Source: Megalopta genalis (lineage: Eukaryota; Arthropoda; Insecta; Hymenoptera; Halictidae). Taken from it: a stretch of 64,000 bases of DNA. Both the position numbers and the translations under genes were made by a program. The DNA is taken from positions 124,001 through 188,000 of the forward strand of contig NW_027476379.1 in the NCBI RefSeq assembly GCF_051020955.1, written 5' to 3'. Below the pieces are notes generated by a model, which searched no databases, was not told the DNA's origin, and was given only the letters and a program-made list of their open reading frames with translations. Positions 14,201 to 28,942 of this stretch are shown piece after piece (the first letter of the stretch is position 1; each line of letters starts with the position of its first letter).

Positions 14201-17200
14201 TGTGGCGCATGGATTTGAAGCAATCTCGTTTGTTTCTCCTGCATTTGAAGCTATATCAATTATATCGAATGTATCTGATGCTATGTCATATGTGTCGCAT
14301 TGATTTGAAGCTAAACCTTCCACATCGCATTGGTATGAAGCTAAACCTTCTACATCGCATTGATTTGGAGCTAAATCATGTGCTTCGTATGGAGTTGAAG
14401 CTATCTCGTTTGTTGCCCCTGCATTTGAAGCTATATCATATATATCGCAAGTATCTGAAGCTAAATCATATGTTTTGCATGGATTTGAAGCTAAACCTTC
14501 TACGTAGCATTGATTTGAAGCTTAAACATGTGTTTTGCACGGATTTGAAGCTAACTCGTGTGTTTCCCTGCATTTGAAGCTATATCACTTATATCGCAAG
14601 TATCTGATGCTAAACCATTTTTTTCGCATGGATTTGAAGCTAAACCTTCTACATCGCATTGATATGAAGCTAATTCATGTGTTTCGCATGGATTTGAAGC
14701 TAAACCTTCTACATCGCATTGATATGAAGCTAACTCATGTGTTTCGCATGGATTTGAAGCTAAACCTTCTACATCGCATTGATTTGAAGCAAAATCATGT
14801 GATTCGCTTGGATTTCAAGCTAACTCGTTTGTTTCCCCTGCCTTTGAAGCTATATCACTTATATCCCAAGTGTTTGAAGCTAAATCATTTGTTTCGCATG
14901 GATTTGAAGCTAACTCGTTCGTTTCGCCTGCATTTGAATCTGTATCACTTATATTGCAAGTATCTGAAGCTAAATCATTTGTGTTGCATGGATTTGAAGC
15001 TAAACTTTCACATAACATTGATTTGAATCTAAGTCATCTGTTTCGTATGGAGTTGAAGCTATCTCGTTTGTTTCTTCTGCATTTGAAGATAAATAACATA
15101 TATCGCAAGTATCTGAAGCTAAATCATTTGTTTCGTGTGGATTTGAATCTAACTCGTTTGTTTCCCCTGCATTTCAAGCTATATTACTAATATCGCAATT
15201 ATCTGAAGCTAAATCATGTGATTCGCTTGGATTTGAAGCTTAGCCTTCACCTTCGCAATTGATTTGCTGCTAAATCATGTGTTTCGCATGGATTTGAATC
15301 GAAACCTACTACATAGCATCGATTTGAAGCTAAATCGTGTGTTTCGCTTGGATATGAAGCTAACTCGTTTGTTTCGTCTGCATTTGATGTTATATCACTT
15401 ATATCGCAAGAATCTGAAGCTAAATTATTTGTTTCGCATGGATTTGAAGCTAACTCGTATGTTTCGCCTGCATTTGAAGCTATATCATTTATATCGCAAG
15501 TATCTGAACCTAAATCATTTGATTCGCATGGATTTGAAGCTAAACCTTCTACATCGCATTGATTTGAAGCTAAATCATGTGATTCGCTTGGATTGGAAGC
15601 TAACTCGTTTGTTTTCGTCTGCATTTGAAGCTATGACACTTATATCGCAAGTATCTGAAGCTAAATCATTGGTTTCGCATGGATTTGAAGATAATCCTTC
15701 TACATGGCATTGATTTCCTGCTGAATCATGTGTTCCTCATGGATTTGAAGCTAACTCGTTTGTTTCGTCCGTTTTTGAAGCTATGTCACTTATATCGCAA
15801 GTATCTCAAGCTAAATCATTGGTTACGCATGCATTTGAAGCTAACCCTTCTACATCGCATTGATTTGCTGCTAAATCATGTGTTTCGCATGGATTTGAAT
15901 CGAAACCTACTACATAGCATCGATTTGAAGCTAAATCGTGTGTTTCACTTGGATTTGAAGCTAACTCGTTTGTTTCGCATGCAGCTGATGCTATATCACT
16001 TATATCCCAAGTGTTTGATGCTAAATCATTTGTTTCACATGAATTTGAAGCTAAACCTTCTACACCGCATTGATTTGAAGCTTAATCATGTGTTTCGCAT
16101 GGATTTGAAGCTAATTCGTTTGTATCCCCTGCATTTGAAGCTATATCATTTATATCGCAAGTATCTGATACTAGTAACACACAGCATTGATTTGAAGCTT
16201 AATCATGCGTTTTGCATGGATTTGCAGCTAACTCGTTTGTTTCGTCTGCATTTGGAGGTATATCACTTATATCGCAAGTATCTGAAACTAAATCATTTGT
16301 TTAGCATGGATTTGAAGCTAAACCTTCTACATCGCATGGACTTGAAGCTAACTCGTTAGTTTCGCATGCAGCAGAAACTATATCACCCATATCCCAAGTG
16401 TTTGCAGCTCTATCATTTGTTTCGCATGGATTTGAAGCTAAACCATCTAAATCGCATGAATTTTAAGCTAAATCATGTGTTCCGCATGGATTTGAAGCTA
16501 ACTCGTTTGTTTCGTTTGCACTTAAAACAATATCACATATATCGCTAGTATCTGAAGCTAAATCATTTGTTTCGCATGGATTTGAAGCTAACTCGTTTGT
16601 TTGGCCAGCAATTGAATCTATATCACTTATATCGCAAGTATTTGAAGCAAAATCACTTGTTCCGCATCGATTTGAAGCTAAGCCTTCTACTTCGAATTGA
16701 TTTGAAGCTAAATCATTTGTTTCGCTTGGATGTGAAGCTAGCTCGTTTGTTTCGTCTGCATTTGAAGCTATATCACTTATATCCCCAATGTGTGAAGCTA
16801 CATCATTTGTTTCGCTTGGATTTAAAGCTAAACGATCTACATCGCATTGATTTGAAGCTAAATCATGTGTTCTGCATGCATTTGTGAAGCTAACTCGTTT
16901 GTTTCCCCTGCATTTGAATCTATATCACTTATATCGCAAGTTCATGTGCTAAATCATGTGTTTCGCTTTGACTTGAAGCTGTACCTTCTACATCGCATTG
17001 ATTTGCAGCTAAATTATGTGTTTCGCATGGATTTGAATCTTACTCGTTTGTTTCGCCTGCATTTGAAGCTATATCACTTATATGGCAAGCATTTGAAGCT
17101 AAATCATTTGTTCCGCATGGATTTGAAGCTAAGCCTTCTACATCGAATTGATTTGAAGCTTAATCATGTGTGTCGCATGGATTTTGAACCTATATCATTT

Positions 17201-20200
17201 GTTTTCGCATGGATTTGAACCTAAGCCTTCTATTTCGCAATGATTTGAAGCTAAATCATGTGTATCGCATGGATTTTGAAGCTAACTCGTTTGATTCGTC
17301 TGCATTTGAAGCTATATCACTTACATCGCAAGTATCTGAAGCTAAATCATTTGTGTCGCATGGATTTGAAGCTGAACTTTCTACATAGTATTGATTTGAA
17401 GCTTAATCATGTGTTTTGCATGTGTATTTGAAGCTAACTCCTTTGTTTCCCCTGCATTTTGAAGCTATATCACTTGTATCGCAAGTATTTGGAGGAAAAT
17501 CATTTGTGTCGCATTGATTTGAATCTAAACCTTCTACATCGCATTGATTTGAAGCAAAACCTTCTACATCGCATTGATTTGAAGCTAAATCAAGTATTTC
17601 GCTTGGATTTGAAGCTAACTCGTTTGATTCGCCCGCATTTGAAGCTATATCACTTGTATCGCAAGTATTTGTAGGAAAATCATTTGTTTCGCATAGATTT
17701 GAAGCTAAACCTTCTACATAGTATTGATTTGAAGCTTAATCATGTGTTTTGCATGTATTTGAAGCTAACTCGTTAGTTTCGCCTGCATTTAAAATTATAT
17801 CAATATATCGCAAGTATCTGAACCTAAATCACTTGTTTCGCATGGATTTGAAGCTAAGCCTTCTACTTCGTATCGATTTGAAGCTGAATGATATGCATCG
17901 CATGGATTTTGAACCTACCCCGTTTGATTCATCTGCATTTGCAGTTATATCATTTATACCCCAAGTGTTTGAAGCTAAATCATTTGTTTCGCATGGATTT
18001 GAAGCTAAACCTTCAACATCGCATTGATTTGAAACTAAATCATGTGTTTCGCTTGGATTTGAAGCTATACCTTCTACATCGCTTTGATTTGAAGCTAAAT
18101 CATGTGTTTTGCATGGATTAGATGCTCACTCGTTTGCTTCCCCTGCATTTGATGCTATTTCAGTTATATCGCAAGTATCTGATGCTAAATCATTTGTTTC
18201 GCATGGATTTGAAGCTAAACCTTCTACATCGCATTGATTTGAAGCGGAATCCTGTGTTTTGCATGGATTTGATGCTAACTCGTTTGTGTCCCCTGCATTT
18301 GAAGCTATATCAGTTATATCGAAAGTATCTGATGCTAAATCATTTGTTTCGCATGGATTTGAAGCTAAACATTCTACATCGCATTGATTTGAAGCTAAAT
18401 CATGTGTTTCGCATGGATTTGAAGCTAACTCGTTTGTTTCGCCTCCATTTGAATCTATATCACTTACATAGCAAGTATATGAAGCTAAATCATTTGTTCC
18501 GCATGGATTTGAAGCTATGCCTTCTACTTCGCATTGATTTGAAAATAAATCATGTGTGTATCGCATGGATTTGATGCTAACTCGATTGTTTCCCCTGTAT
18601 TTGAATCTATATCAGTTACATCGCAAGTATCTGATGCTAAATCATTTGTTTCGCATGGATTTGAAGCTAAACCTTCTACATCGCATTGATTTGCAGCTAA
18701 ATCATGTGTTTCGCATGGATTTGAAGCTAACTCGTTTGGTTCTCCTGCATTTGTAGCTATATCACTTATATCGCAAGTATCTGAACCTAAATCATTTGTT
18801 TCGCATGGATTTGAAGCTAAGCGTTCTACTTCGCATGGATTTAAAGCTAAGTGATGTGTATCGCACGTATTTTGAAGCTAACTCGTCTGATTCGTCTGCG
18901 TTTCAAGCTATATCACTTATATCTCAAGCGTTTGATGCTAAATCATTTGTTTCGCATGGATTTGTAGATAAACCTTCTACATCACATTGATTTGAAGCTA
19001 AATCATTTGTTCCGCATGAATTTGAAGCTATACCTTCTACATCGCATTGATTTGAAGCTAAATCATGTGTTTCGCTTGGATTTAATTCTAGTTCGTTTGT
19101 ATCTTCTGAATTTGACACTATATCACTTATATCGCAAGTATCTGAAGCTAAATCATTTGTTCCGCATGGATTTGAATCTAAACCTTCTAAATCGCATTGA
19201 TTTGAAGCTAAATCATGTGTTTTGCTTGGATATCCCAAGTGTTTGATGCTAAATCATTTGTTTCGCATGGATTTGAAGCTAAACCTTTTGCATCGTATCA
19301 ATTTGAAGCTAAATGATATGTATCGCATGGATTTTGAAGATACCCCGTTTGATTCGTCTGCATTTGCAGCTATATCACTTATATCACAAGTGTTTGCAGC
19401 TAAATCATTTGTTTCGCATGGATTTGTAGCTAAACCTTCTACATCACATTGATTTGAAGCTAAATCATTTGTTCCACAAGAATTTGAAGCTATACCTTCT
19501 ACATCGCATTGATTTGAAACTAAATCATGTATTTCGCTTGGATTTGAAGCTATACCTTCTACATCGCTTTGATTTGAAGCTAAATCATGTGTCTTGCATG
19601 GATTAGGTGCTCACTCGATTGCTTCTCCTGCATTTGAAGCTATTTCAGTTATATCGCAAGTATCTGATGCTAAATCATTTGTTTCGCATGGATTTGAAGC
19701 TAAACCTTCTACATCTCATTGATTTGCAGCTAAATCATGTGTTTCGCATGGAATTGGAGCTAACTTGTTTGATTCGTCTGCATTTGAAGCTATATCACAT
19801 ATATCGCAAGTATCTGAAGCTAAATCATTTGTGTCGCATGGATTTGAAGCTGAACCTTCTACATCTCATTGATTTGCAGCTAAATCATGTGTTTCGCATG
19901 GAATTGGAGCTAACTCGTTTGATTCGTCTGCATTTGAAGCTATATCACTTATATCGCAAGTATCTGAAGCTAAATCATTTGTGTCGCATGGATTTGAAGC
20001 TGAACCTTCTACATAGTATTGAATTGAAGCTTAATCATGTGTTTTGCATGTATTTGAAGCTAACTCGTATGTTTCCCCTGCATTTGAAGCTATATCTGTT
20101 ATATCGAAAGTATCTGTTGCTAAATCATTTGTTTCGCATGGATTTGAAGCTAAACCTTCTACACCGCATTGATTTGAAGCTAAATCATGTGCTTCGCATG

Positions 20201-23200
20201 GATTTGAAGCTAACTCGTTGGTTTCACCTGCATTTGAAGCATTATCAATATATCGCAAGTATCTGAACCTAGATCATTTGTTTCGCATGGATTTGAAGCT
20301 AAACCTTCTACATCGCATTGATTTGAAGCTAAATCATGTGATTCGCTAGGATTTAATTCTAGTTCGTTTGTATCGCCTGAATTTGACGCTATATCACTTA
20401 TATCGCAAGTATCTGAAGCTAAATCATTTGTTCCGCATGGATTTGAATCTAAACCTTCTAAATCGCATTGATTTGAAGCTAAATCATGTGTTTCGCTTGG
20501 ATTTGAAGCTAAACTTTTTACATCGCGTTAATTTGCAGCTAAATCGTGTGTTTTGCATGGATTTGAAGCTAACTCGTTTGTTTCCCCTGCATTTGAAACT
20601 ATATTAGTTTTATCGCAAGTATCTGAAGCTAAATCATCTGTTTCGCATGGATTTGAAGCTAAACTTTCTACATCGCATTGATTTGAAGCTAAACCATGTG
20701 TGTCGCATGGAGTTGCAGCTAGCTCGTTTGTTTTGTCTGCATTTGAACGTATATCGCATATAACGCAACTATCTGAAGCTAAATCATTTGTTCCGCATGG
20801 ATTTGAAGCTAAACCTTCTACATCTCATTGATTTGAAGCTAAACCCTCTACATCTCATTGATTTGAAGCTAAATCATGTGTTTCGCATGGATTTGATGCT
20901 AACTCGTTTGTTTCCCCTGCATTTGAAGCTATATCAGTTATATCGATAGTATCTGATGCTAAATCATTTGTTTCGCATGGATTTGAAGCTAAACATTCTA
21001 CATCGCATTGATTTGAAGCTAAATCATGTGTTTCGCATGGATTTGAAGCTAACTCGTTTGTTTCGCCTCCATTTGAATCTATATCACTTACATAGCAAGT
21101 ATATGAAGCTAAATCATTTGTTCCGCATGGATTTGAAGCTAAGCCTTCTACTTCGCATTGATTTGAAAATAAATCATGTGTATCGCATGGATTTGATGCT
21201 AACTCGATTGTTTCCCCTGTATTTGAATCTATATCAGTTACATCGCAAGTATCTGATGCTAAATCATTTGTTTCGCATGGATTTGAAGCTAAACCTTCTA
21301 CATCGCATTGATTTGCAGCTAAATCATGTGTTTCGCATGGATTTGAAGCTAACTCGTTTGGTTCTCGTGCATTTGTAGCTATATCACTTATATCGCAAGT
21401 ATCTGAACCTAAATCATTTGTTTCGCATGGATTAGAAGCTAAGCGTTCTACTTCGCATGGATTTAAAGCTAAATGATGTGTATCGCACGTATTTTGAAGC
21501 TAACTCGTCTGATTCGTCTGCGTTTCAAGCTATATCACTTATATCTCAAGCGTTTGATGCTAAATCATTTGTTTCGCATGGATTTGTAGCTAAACCTTCT
21601 ACATCACATTGATTTGAAGCTAAATCATTTGTTCCGCATGAATTTGAAGCTATACCTTCTACATCGCATTGATTTGAAGCTAAATCATGTGTTTCGTATG
21701 GATTTGAAGCTAACTCGTTTGTTTCGCCTGCAGTTGAATCTATATCACTTACATCGCAAGTAATTGAAGCTAAATCATTTGTTCCGCATGGATTTGATGC
21801 TGAACCTTCTACATCGCATTGATTTGAAGCGGAATCCTGTGTTTTGCATGGATTTGATGCTAACTCGTTTGTTTCCCCTGCATTTGAAGCTATATCAGTT
21901 TTATCGCAAGTATCTGATGCTAAATCATTTGTTTCGCATGGATTTGAAGCTAAACCTTCTACACCGCATTGATTTGAAGCTAAATCATTTGATTCGCTTG
22001 GATTTAATTCTAGTTCGTTAGTATCGTCTGAATTTGACACTATATCACTTATATCGCAAGTATCTGAAGCTAAATCATTTGTTCCGCATGGATTTGAATC
22101 TAAACCTTCTAAATCGCATTGATTTGAAGCTAAATTATGTGTTTTGCTTGGATAGCCCAAGTGTTTGATGCTAAATCATTTGTTTCGCATGGATTTGAAG
22201 CTAAACCTTCTACATCGCATTGATTTGAAGCTAAATAATGTGTTTCGCTTGGATTTGAAGCTAAACCTTCTACGTCGCATTGATTTGAAGCTAAATCATG
22301 TGATTCGCTTGGATTTAATTCTAGTTCGTTTGTATCGTCTGAATTTGACACTATATCACTTATATCGCAAGTATCTGAAGCTAAATCATTTGTTCCGCAT
22401 GGATTTGAATCTAAACCTTCTAAATCGCATTGATTTGAAGCTAAATCATGTGTTTTGCTTGGATATCCCAAGTGTTTGATGCTAAATCATTTGTTTCGCT
22501 TGGATTTGAAGCTAAACCTTTTGCATCGTATCAATTTGAAGCTAAATGATATGTATCGCATGGATTTTGAAGATACCCCGTTTGATTCGTCTGCATTTGC
22601 AGCTATATCACTTATATCACAAGTGTTTGAAGCTAAATCATTTGTTTCGCATGGATTTGTAGCTAAACCTTCTACATCACATTGATTTGAAGCTAAATCA
22701 TTTGTTCCACAAGAATTTGAAGCTATACCTTCTACATCGCATTGATTTGAAGCTAAATCATGTGTTTCGTATGGATTTGAAGCTAACTCGTTTGTTTCGC
22801 CTGCAGTTGAATCAATATCACTTACATCGCAAGTATTTGAAGCTAAATCATTTGTTCCGCATGGATTTGATGCTAAACCTTCTACATCGCTTTGATTTGA
22901 AGCTAAATCATGCGTTTTGTATTGATTTGATGCTAACTCGTTTGTTTCCCCTGCATTTGAAGCTATTTCAGTTATATCGCAAGTATCTGATGCTAAACCA
23001 TGTGTTTCGCTTGGATTTGGAGCTAAACCTTCTACATCGCATTGATTTTGATACTAAATCATGTATTTCGCTTGGATTTGAAGCTATACCTTCTACATCG
23101 CTTTGATTTGAAGCTAAATCATGTGTTTGCATGGATTAGATGCTCACTCGTTTGCTTCCCCTGCATTTGAAGCTATTTCAGTTATATCGCAAGTATCTGA

Positions 23201-26200
23201 TGCTAAATCATTTGTTTCGCATGGATTTGAAGCTAAATCTTCTACATCGCATTGATTTGCAGCCAAGTCATGTATTTCGCATGGACTTGAATCTAACTCG
23301 TTCGTTTCGCCTGCATTTGATGCTTTATAACTTATATCGCAAGTATCTGATGCTAAACCATTTGTTTCGCATGGATTTGAAGTTAAACCTTCTACATCTC
23401 ATTGATTTGCAGCTAAATCATGTGTTTCGCATGGAATTGGAGCTGACTCGTTTGATTCGTCTGCATTTGAAGCTATATCACATATATCGCAAGTATCTGA
23501 AGCTAAATCATTTGTGTCGCATGGATTTGAACCTAAGCCTTCTACTTCGCAATGATTTGAAGCTAAATCATGTGTATCGCATGGATTTTGAAGCTAACTC
23601 GTTTGATTCGTCTGCATTTGAAGCTATATCACTTACATCGCAAGTATCTGAAGCTAAATCATTTGTGTCGCATGGATTTGAAGCTGAACTTTCTACATAG
23701 TATTGATTTGAAGCTTAATCATGTGTTTTGCATGTATTTGAAGCTAACTCCTTTGTTTCCCCTGCATTTGAAGCTATATCACTTGTATCGCAAGTATTTG
23801 GAGGAAAATCATTTGTGTCGCATTGATTTGAATCTAATCCTTCTACATCGCATTGATTTGAAGCAAAACCTTCTACATCGCATTGATTTGAAGCTAAATC
23901 AAGTATTTCGCTTGGATTTGAAGCTAACTCGTTTGTTTCGCCCGCATTTGAAGCTACATCACTTGTATCGCAAGTATTTGAAGGAAAATCATTTGTTTCG
24001 CATGGATTTGAAGCTAAACCTTCTACATAGTATTGATTTGAAGCTTAATCATGTGTTTTGCATGTATTTGAAGCTAACTCGTTAGTTTCGCCTGCATTTA
24101 AAACTATATCAATATATCGCAAGTATCTGAACCTAAATCACTTGTTTCGCATGGATTTGAAGCTAAGCCTTCTACTTCGTATCGATTTGAAGCTGAATGA
24201 TATGCATCGCATGGATTTTGAACCTACCCCGTTTGATTCATCTGCATTTGCAGTTATATCATTTAAACCCCAAGTGTTTGAAGCTAAATCATTTGTTTCG
24301 CATGGATTTGAAGCTAAAACTTCAACATCGCATTGATTTGAAACTAAATCATTTGTGTCGCATGGATTTGAAGCTGAACCTTCTACATAGTATTGAATTG
24401 AAGCTTAATCATGTGTTTTGCATGTATTTGAAGCTAACTCGTTTGTTTCCCCTGCATTTGAAGCTATATCACTTGTATCGCAAGTATTTGGAGAAAATCA
24501 TTTGTGTCGCATTGATTTGAAGCTAAACCTTCTACATCGCATTGATTTGAAGCAAAACCTTCTACATCGCATTGATTTGAAGCTAAATCTTGTGTATCGC
24601 ATGGATTTGAAGCTAAACCATCTACATCCCATTGAATTGAAGCTAAATCAAGTATTTCGCTTGGATTTGAAACTAACTCGTTTGATTCGCCCGCATTTGA
24701 AGCTATATCACTTGTATCGCAAGTATCTGAACCTAAATCATGTGTGTCGCATTGATTTGACGCTAAGCCTTCCACTTCGCATTGATTTGAAGCTAAATCA
24801 TTTGTTACGCATGGATTTGAAGCTAAACCTTCAACATCGCATTGATTTGAAGCTAAATCATTTGTGTCGCATGTATTTGAATCTAATCCTTCTATTTCGC
24901 ATTGATTTAAAGCTAAATCATGTGTTTTGCATGGATTTGATGCTAACTGGTTTGTTTCCCCTGCATTTGTAGCTATATCACTTATATCGCAAGTATCTGA
25001 ACCTAAATCATTTGTTTCGCATGGATTTGAAGCTAAGCGTTCTACTTCGCATGGATTTAAAGCTAAATGATGTGTATCGCACGTATTTTGAAGCTAACTC
25101 GTCTGATTCGTCTGCGTTTCAAGCTATATCACTTATATCCCAAGCGTTTGATGCTAAATCATTTGTTTCGCATGGATTTGTAGCTAAACCTTCTACATCA
25201 CATTGATTTGAAGCTTAATCATTTGTTCCGCATGAATTTGAAGCTATACATTCTACATCGCATTGATTTGAAGCTAAATCATGTGTTTCGCTTGGATTTG
25301 AAGCTATACCTTCTACATCGCTTTGATTTGAAGCTAAATCATGTGTTTTGCATGGATTAGATGCTCACTCGTTTGCTTCTCCTGCATTTGAAGCTATTTC
25401 AGTTATATCGCAAGTATCTGATGCTAAATCATTTGTTTCGCATGGATTTGAAGCTAAACCTTCTACATCGCATTGATTTGTAGCTTAATCGTCGATTCGC
25501 TTGGACTTGAAGCTAACTCGTTTGTTTCGTCTGCATTAGAAGCTACAATATTTATATCGCAAGTATATGAAGCTAAATCATTTGAGTCGCATGTATTTGA
25601 AGCTATACCTTCTACATCGCATTGATTTGCTGCTAAATCATGTGTTTCGCATGTCTTTGGAGCTAACTCGTTAGTTTCTCCTGCATTTGAAGCTATATCA
25701 GTATATCGCAATTATCTGAACCTAAATAATTTGTTTCGCATGGATTAGAAGCTAAGCCTTCTACTTCGTATCGTTTTGAAGCTAAATGATATGTATCGCA
25801 TGGATTTTGAACCTACCCCGTTTGATTCGTCTGCATTTGCAGCTATATCACTTATATCCCAAGTGTTTGAAGATAAATCATTTGTTTCGCATCGATTTGA
25901 AGCTAAACCTTCAACATCGCATTGATTTCAAGCTAAATCATGTGTTTCGCTTGGATTTGAAGCTATACCTTCTACATCGCTTTGATTTGAAGCTGAATCA
26001 TGTGTTTTGCATGGATTAGATGCTAACTCGTTTGCTTCCCCTGCATTTGAAGCTATTTCATTTATATCGCAAGTACCTGATGCTAAATCATTTGTAACGC
26101 ATGGATTTGAAGCTAAACCTTCTACATCGCATTGATTTGCAGCCAAGTCAGTATTTCGCATGGATTTGAAGCTAACTCGTTCGTTTCGCCTGCATTTGAT

Positions 26201-28890
26201 GCTATTTCACTTATATCGCAAGTATCTGAAGCTAAATCATTTGTTACGCATGGATTTGAAGCTAAACCTTCTGCATCTCATTCATTTGCATCTAAATCAT
26301 GTGTTTCGCATGTCTTTGGAGCTAACTCGTTAGTTTCTCCTGCATTTGAAGCTATATCAATATATCGCAATTATCTGAACCTAAATAATTTGTTTCGCAT
26401 GGATTAGAAGCTAAGCCTTCTACTTCGTATCGTTTTGAAGCTAAATGATATGTATCGCATGGATTTTGAACCTACCCGTTTGATTCGTCTGCATTTGCAG
26501 CTATCATCACTTATATCCCAAGTGTTTGAAGATAAATCATTTGTTTCGCATCGATTTGAAGCTAAACCTTCAACATCGCATTGATTTCAAGCTAAATCAT
26601 GTGTTTCGCTTGGATTTGAAGCTATACCTTCTACATCGCTTTGATTTGAAGCTGAATCATGTGTTTTGCATGGATTAGATGCTAACTCGTTTGCTTCCCC
26701 TGCATTTGAAGCTATTTCATTTATATCGCAAGTACCTGATGCTAAATCATTTGTAACGCATGGATTTGAAGCTAAACCTTCTACATCGCATTGATTTGCA
26801 GCCAAGTCATGTATTTCGCTTGGACTTGAAGCTAACTCGTTTGTTTCGTCTGCATTAGAAGCTACAATATTTATATCGCAAGTATATGAAGCTAAATCAT
26901 TTGAGTCGCATGTATTTGAAGCTATACCTTCTACATCGCATTGATTTGCTGCTAAATCATGTGTTTCGCATGTCTTTGGAGCTAACTAGTTAGTTTCTCC
27001 TGCATTTGAAGCTATATCAATATATCGCAATTATCTGAACCTAAATAATTTGTTTCGCATGGATTAGAAGCTAAGCCTTCTACTTCGTATCGTTTTGAAG
27101 CTAAATGATATGTATCGCATGGATTTTGAACCTACCCCGTTTGATTCGTCTGCATTTGCAGCTATATCACTTTTATCCCAAGTGTTTGAAGATAAATCAT
27201 TTGTTTCGCATCGATTTGAAGCTAAACCTTCAACATCGCATTGATTTCAAGCTAAATCATGTGTTTCGCTTGGATTTGAAGCTATACCTTCTACATCGCT
27301 TTGATTTGAAGCTGAATCATGTGTTTTGCATGGATTAGATGCTAACTCGTTTGCTTCCCCTGCATTTGAAGCTATTTCATTTATATCGCAAGTACCTGAT
27401 GCTAAATCATTTGTAACGCATGGATTTGAAGCTAAACCTTCTACATCGCATTGATTTGCAGCCAAGTCATGTATTTCGCATGGATTTGAAGCTAACTCGT
27501 TCGTTTCGCCTGCATTTGATGCTATTTCACTTATATCGCAAGTATCTGAAGCTAAATCATTTGTTACGCATGGATTTGAAGCTAAACCTTCTGCATCTCA
27601 TTCATTTGCATCTAAATCATGTGTTTCGCATGGAATTGGAGCTAACTCGTTAGTTTCGCCTGCATTTGAATCTATATCATTTATATCACAAGTATTTGAA
27701 GCTAAATCATTTGTGTCGCATGGATTTGAATCTAAACCTTCTACATCGCATTGATTTGAAACTTAATCGTGTGATTCGCTTGGACCTGAAGCTAACTCGC
27801 TTGTTTCGCCTGCATTTGAAGCTACAATATTTATATCGCAAGTATATGAAGCTAAATCATTTGTATCGCCTGGATTTGAAGCTATACCTTCTACATCGCT
27901 TTGATTTGAAGCTGAATCATGTGTTTTGCATGGATTAGATGCTAACTCGTTTGCTTCCCCTGCATTTGAAGCTATTTCATTTATATCGGAAGTACCTGAT
28001 GCTAAATCATTTGTAACGCATGGATTTGAAGCTAAACCTTCTACATCGCATTGATTTGAAGCTTAATCGTGTGATTCGCTTGGACTTGAAGCTAATTCGT
28101 TTGTTTCGCCTGCATTTGAAGCTACACTATTTATATCGCAAGTATATAAAGCTAAATCATTTGTGTCGCATGGATTTGAAGCTAAACCTTCTACATCGCA
28201 TTGAATTGCAGCTAAATCATGTGTTTCGCATGGATTTGGAGCTAAACCTTCTACATCGCATTGACTTGCAGCCAAGTCATGTATTTCGCATGGATTTGAA
28301 GCTAACTCCTTCGTTTCACCTGCATTTGATGCTATATCACTTATATCGCAAGTATCTGAAGCTAAATCATTTGTTACGCATGGATTTGAAGCTAAACCTT
28401 CTACATCGCATTGATCTGCAGCTAAATCATGTATTTCGCATGGATTTGGAACTAACTCGTTAGTTTCGCCTGCATTTGAAGCTAACTCGTTAGTTTCGCC
28501 TGCATTTGAAGCTGTATCATTTATATCGCAAGTATTTGAAGCTAAATCATTTGTGTCGCATGAATTTGAAGCTAAACCTTCTACATCGCATAGATTTGAA
28601 GCTTAATCGTCGATTCGCTTTGACTTGAAGCTAACTCGTTTGTTTCGCGTGCATTTGAAGCTACAAGATTTATATCGCAAGTATATGAAGCTAAATCATT
28701 TGTGTTGCATGGATTTGAAGCTAAACCTTCCCCATAACATTGATTTGAATCTAAATCATCTGTTTCGTATGGAGTTGAAGCTAGCTCGTTTGTTTCGTCT
28801 GCATTTGAAGCTAAATAACATATATCGCAAGTATCTGAAGCTGAATCATTTGTTTCGCATGAATTTGATGCTAAACATTCTACATCGCAT
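5206..28890 (-). repeat. Satellite array block B, same monomer in reverse orientation
   Basis: This block contains the same 30-bp monomers and 150-bp order as block A, read on the minus strand. The plus strand shows the recurrent core TTTGAAGCTAAATCAT and the TCGCATGGATTTGAAGC form. At about 23.7 kb it is the longest block, roughly 790 monomers by length divided by 30. Single-base insertions such as ATTTTGAAGC for ATTTGAAGC shift the frame locally. Long-range copies of the same variant patterns recur, for example a very similar stretch near 9,875, 11,225, 11,736, 18,796 and 25,012, which suggests repeated unequal exchange or gene conversion inside the block. Confidence 0.93.
6180..7981 (-). 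repeat. 901-bp tandem duplication within block B
   Basis: The stretch from about 6,180 recurs nearly unchanged 901 bp downstream. Diagnostic variants are seen in both copies: the CGATAAGTATCTGAAACT variant at about 6,817 and 7,718, and CTACAACGCATTG at about 6,872 and 7,773. The step is six 150-bp units plus one base. Confidence 0.8.
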
Positions 28891-28942
28891 TTTTTTGAAA
28901 CGAATTCGTGTGTTTGTATCTTCATATGAATGCGATGTAGAA
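28878..28942. other. Strand-switch junction B/C with 13-bp inverted repeat
   Basis: Reverse monomers end with TTCTACATCGCAT at 28,878-28,890. Forward monomers start with its exact inverse, ATGCGATGTAGAA, at 28,930-28,942. The 39-bp spacer includes a T run, GAATTC and the palindrome TTCATATGAA, and is only loosely monomer-like. This is the second orientation change of the array. Confidence 0.85.
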
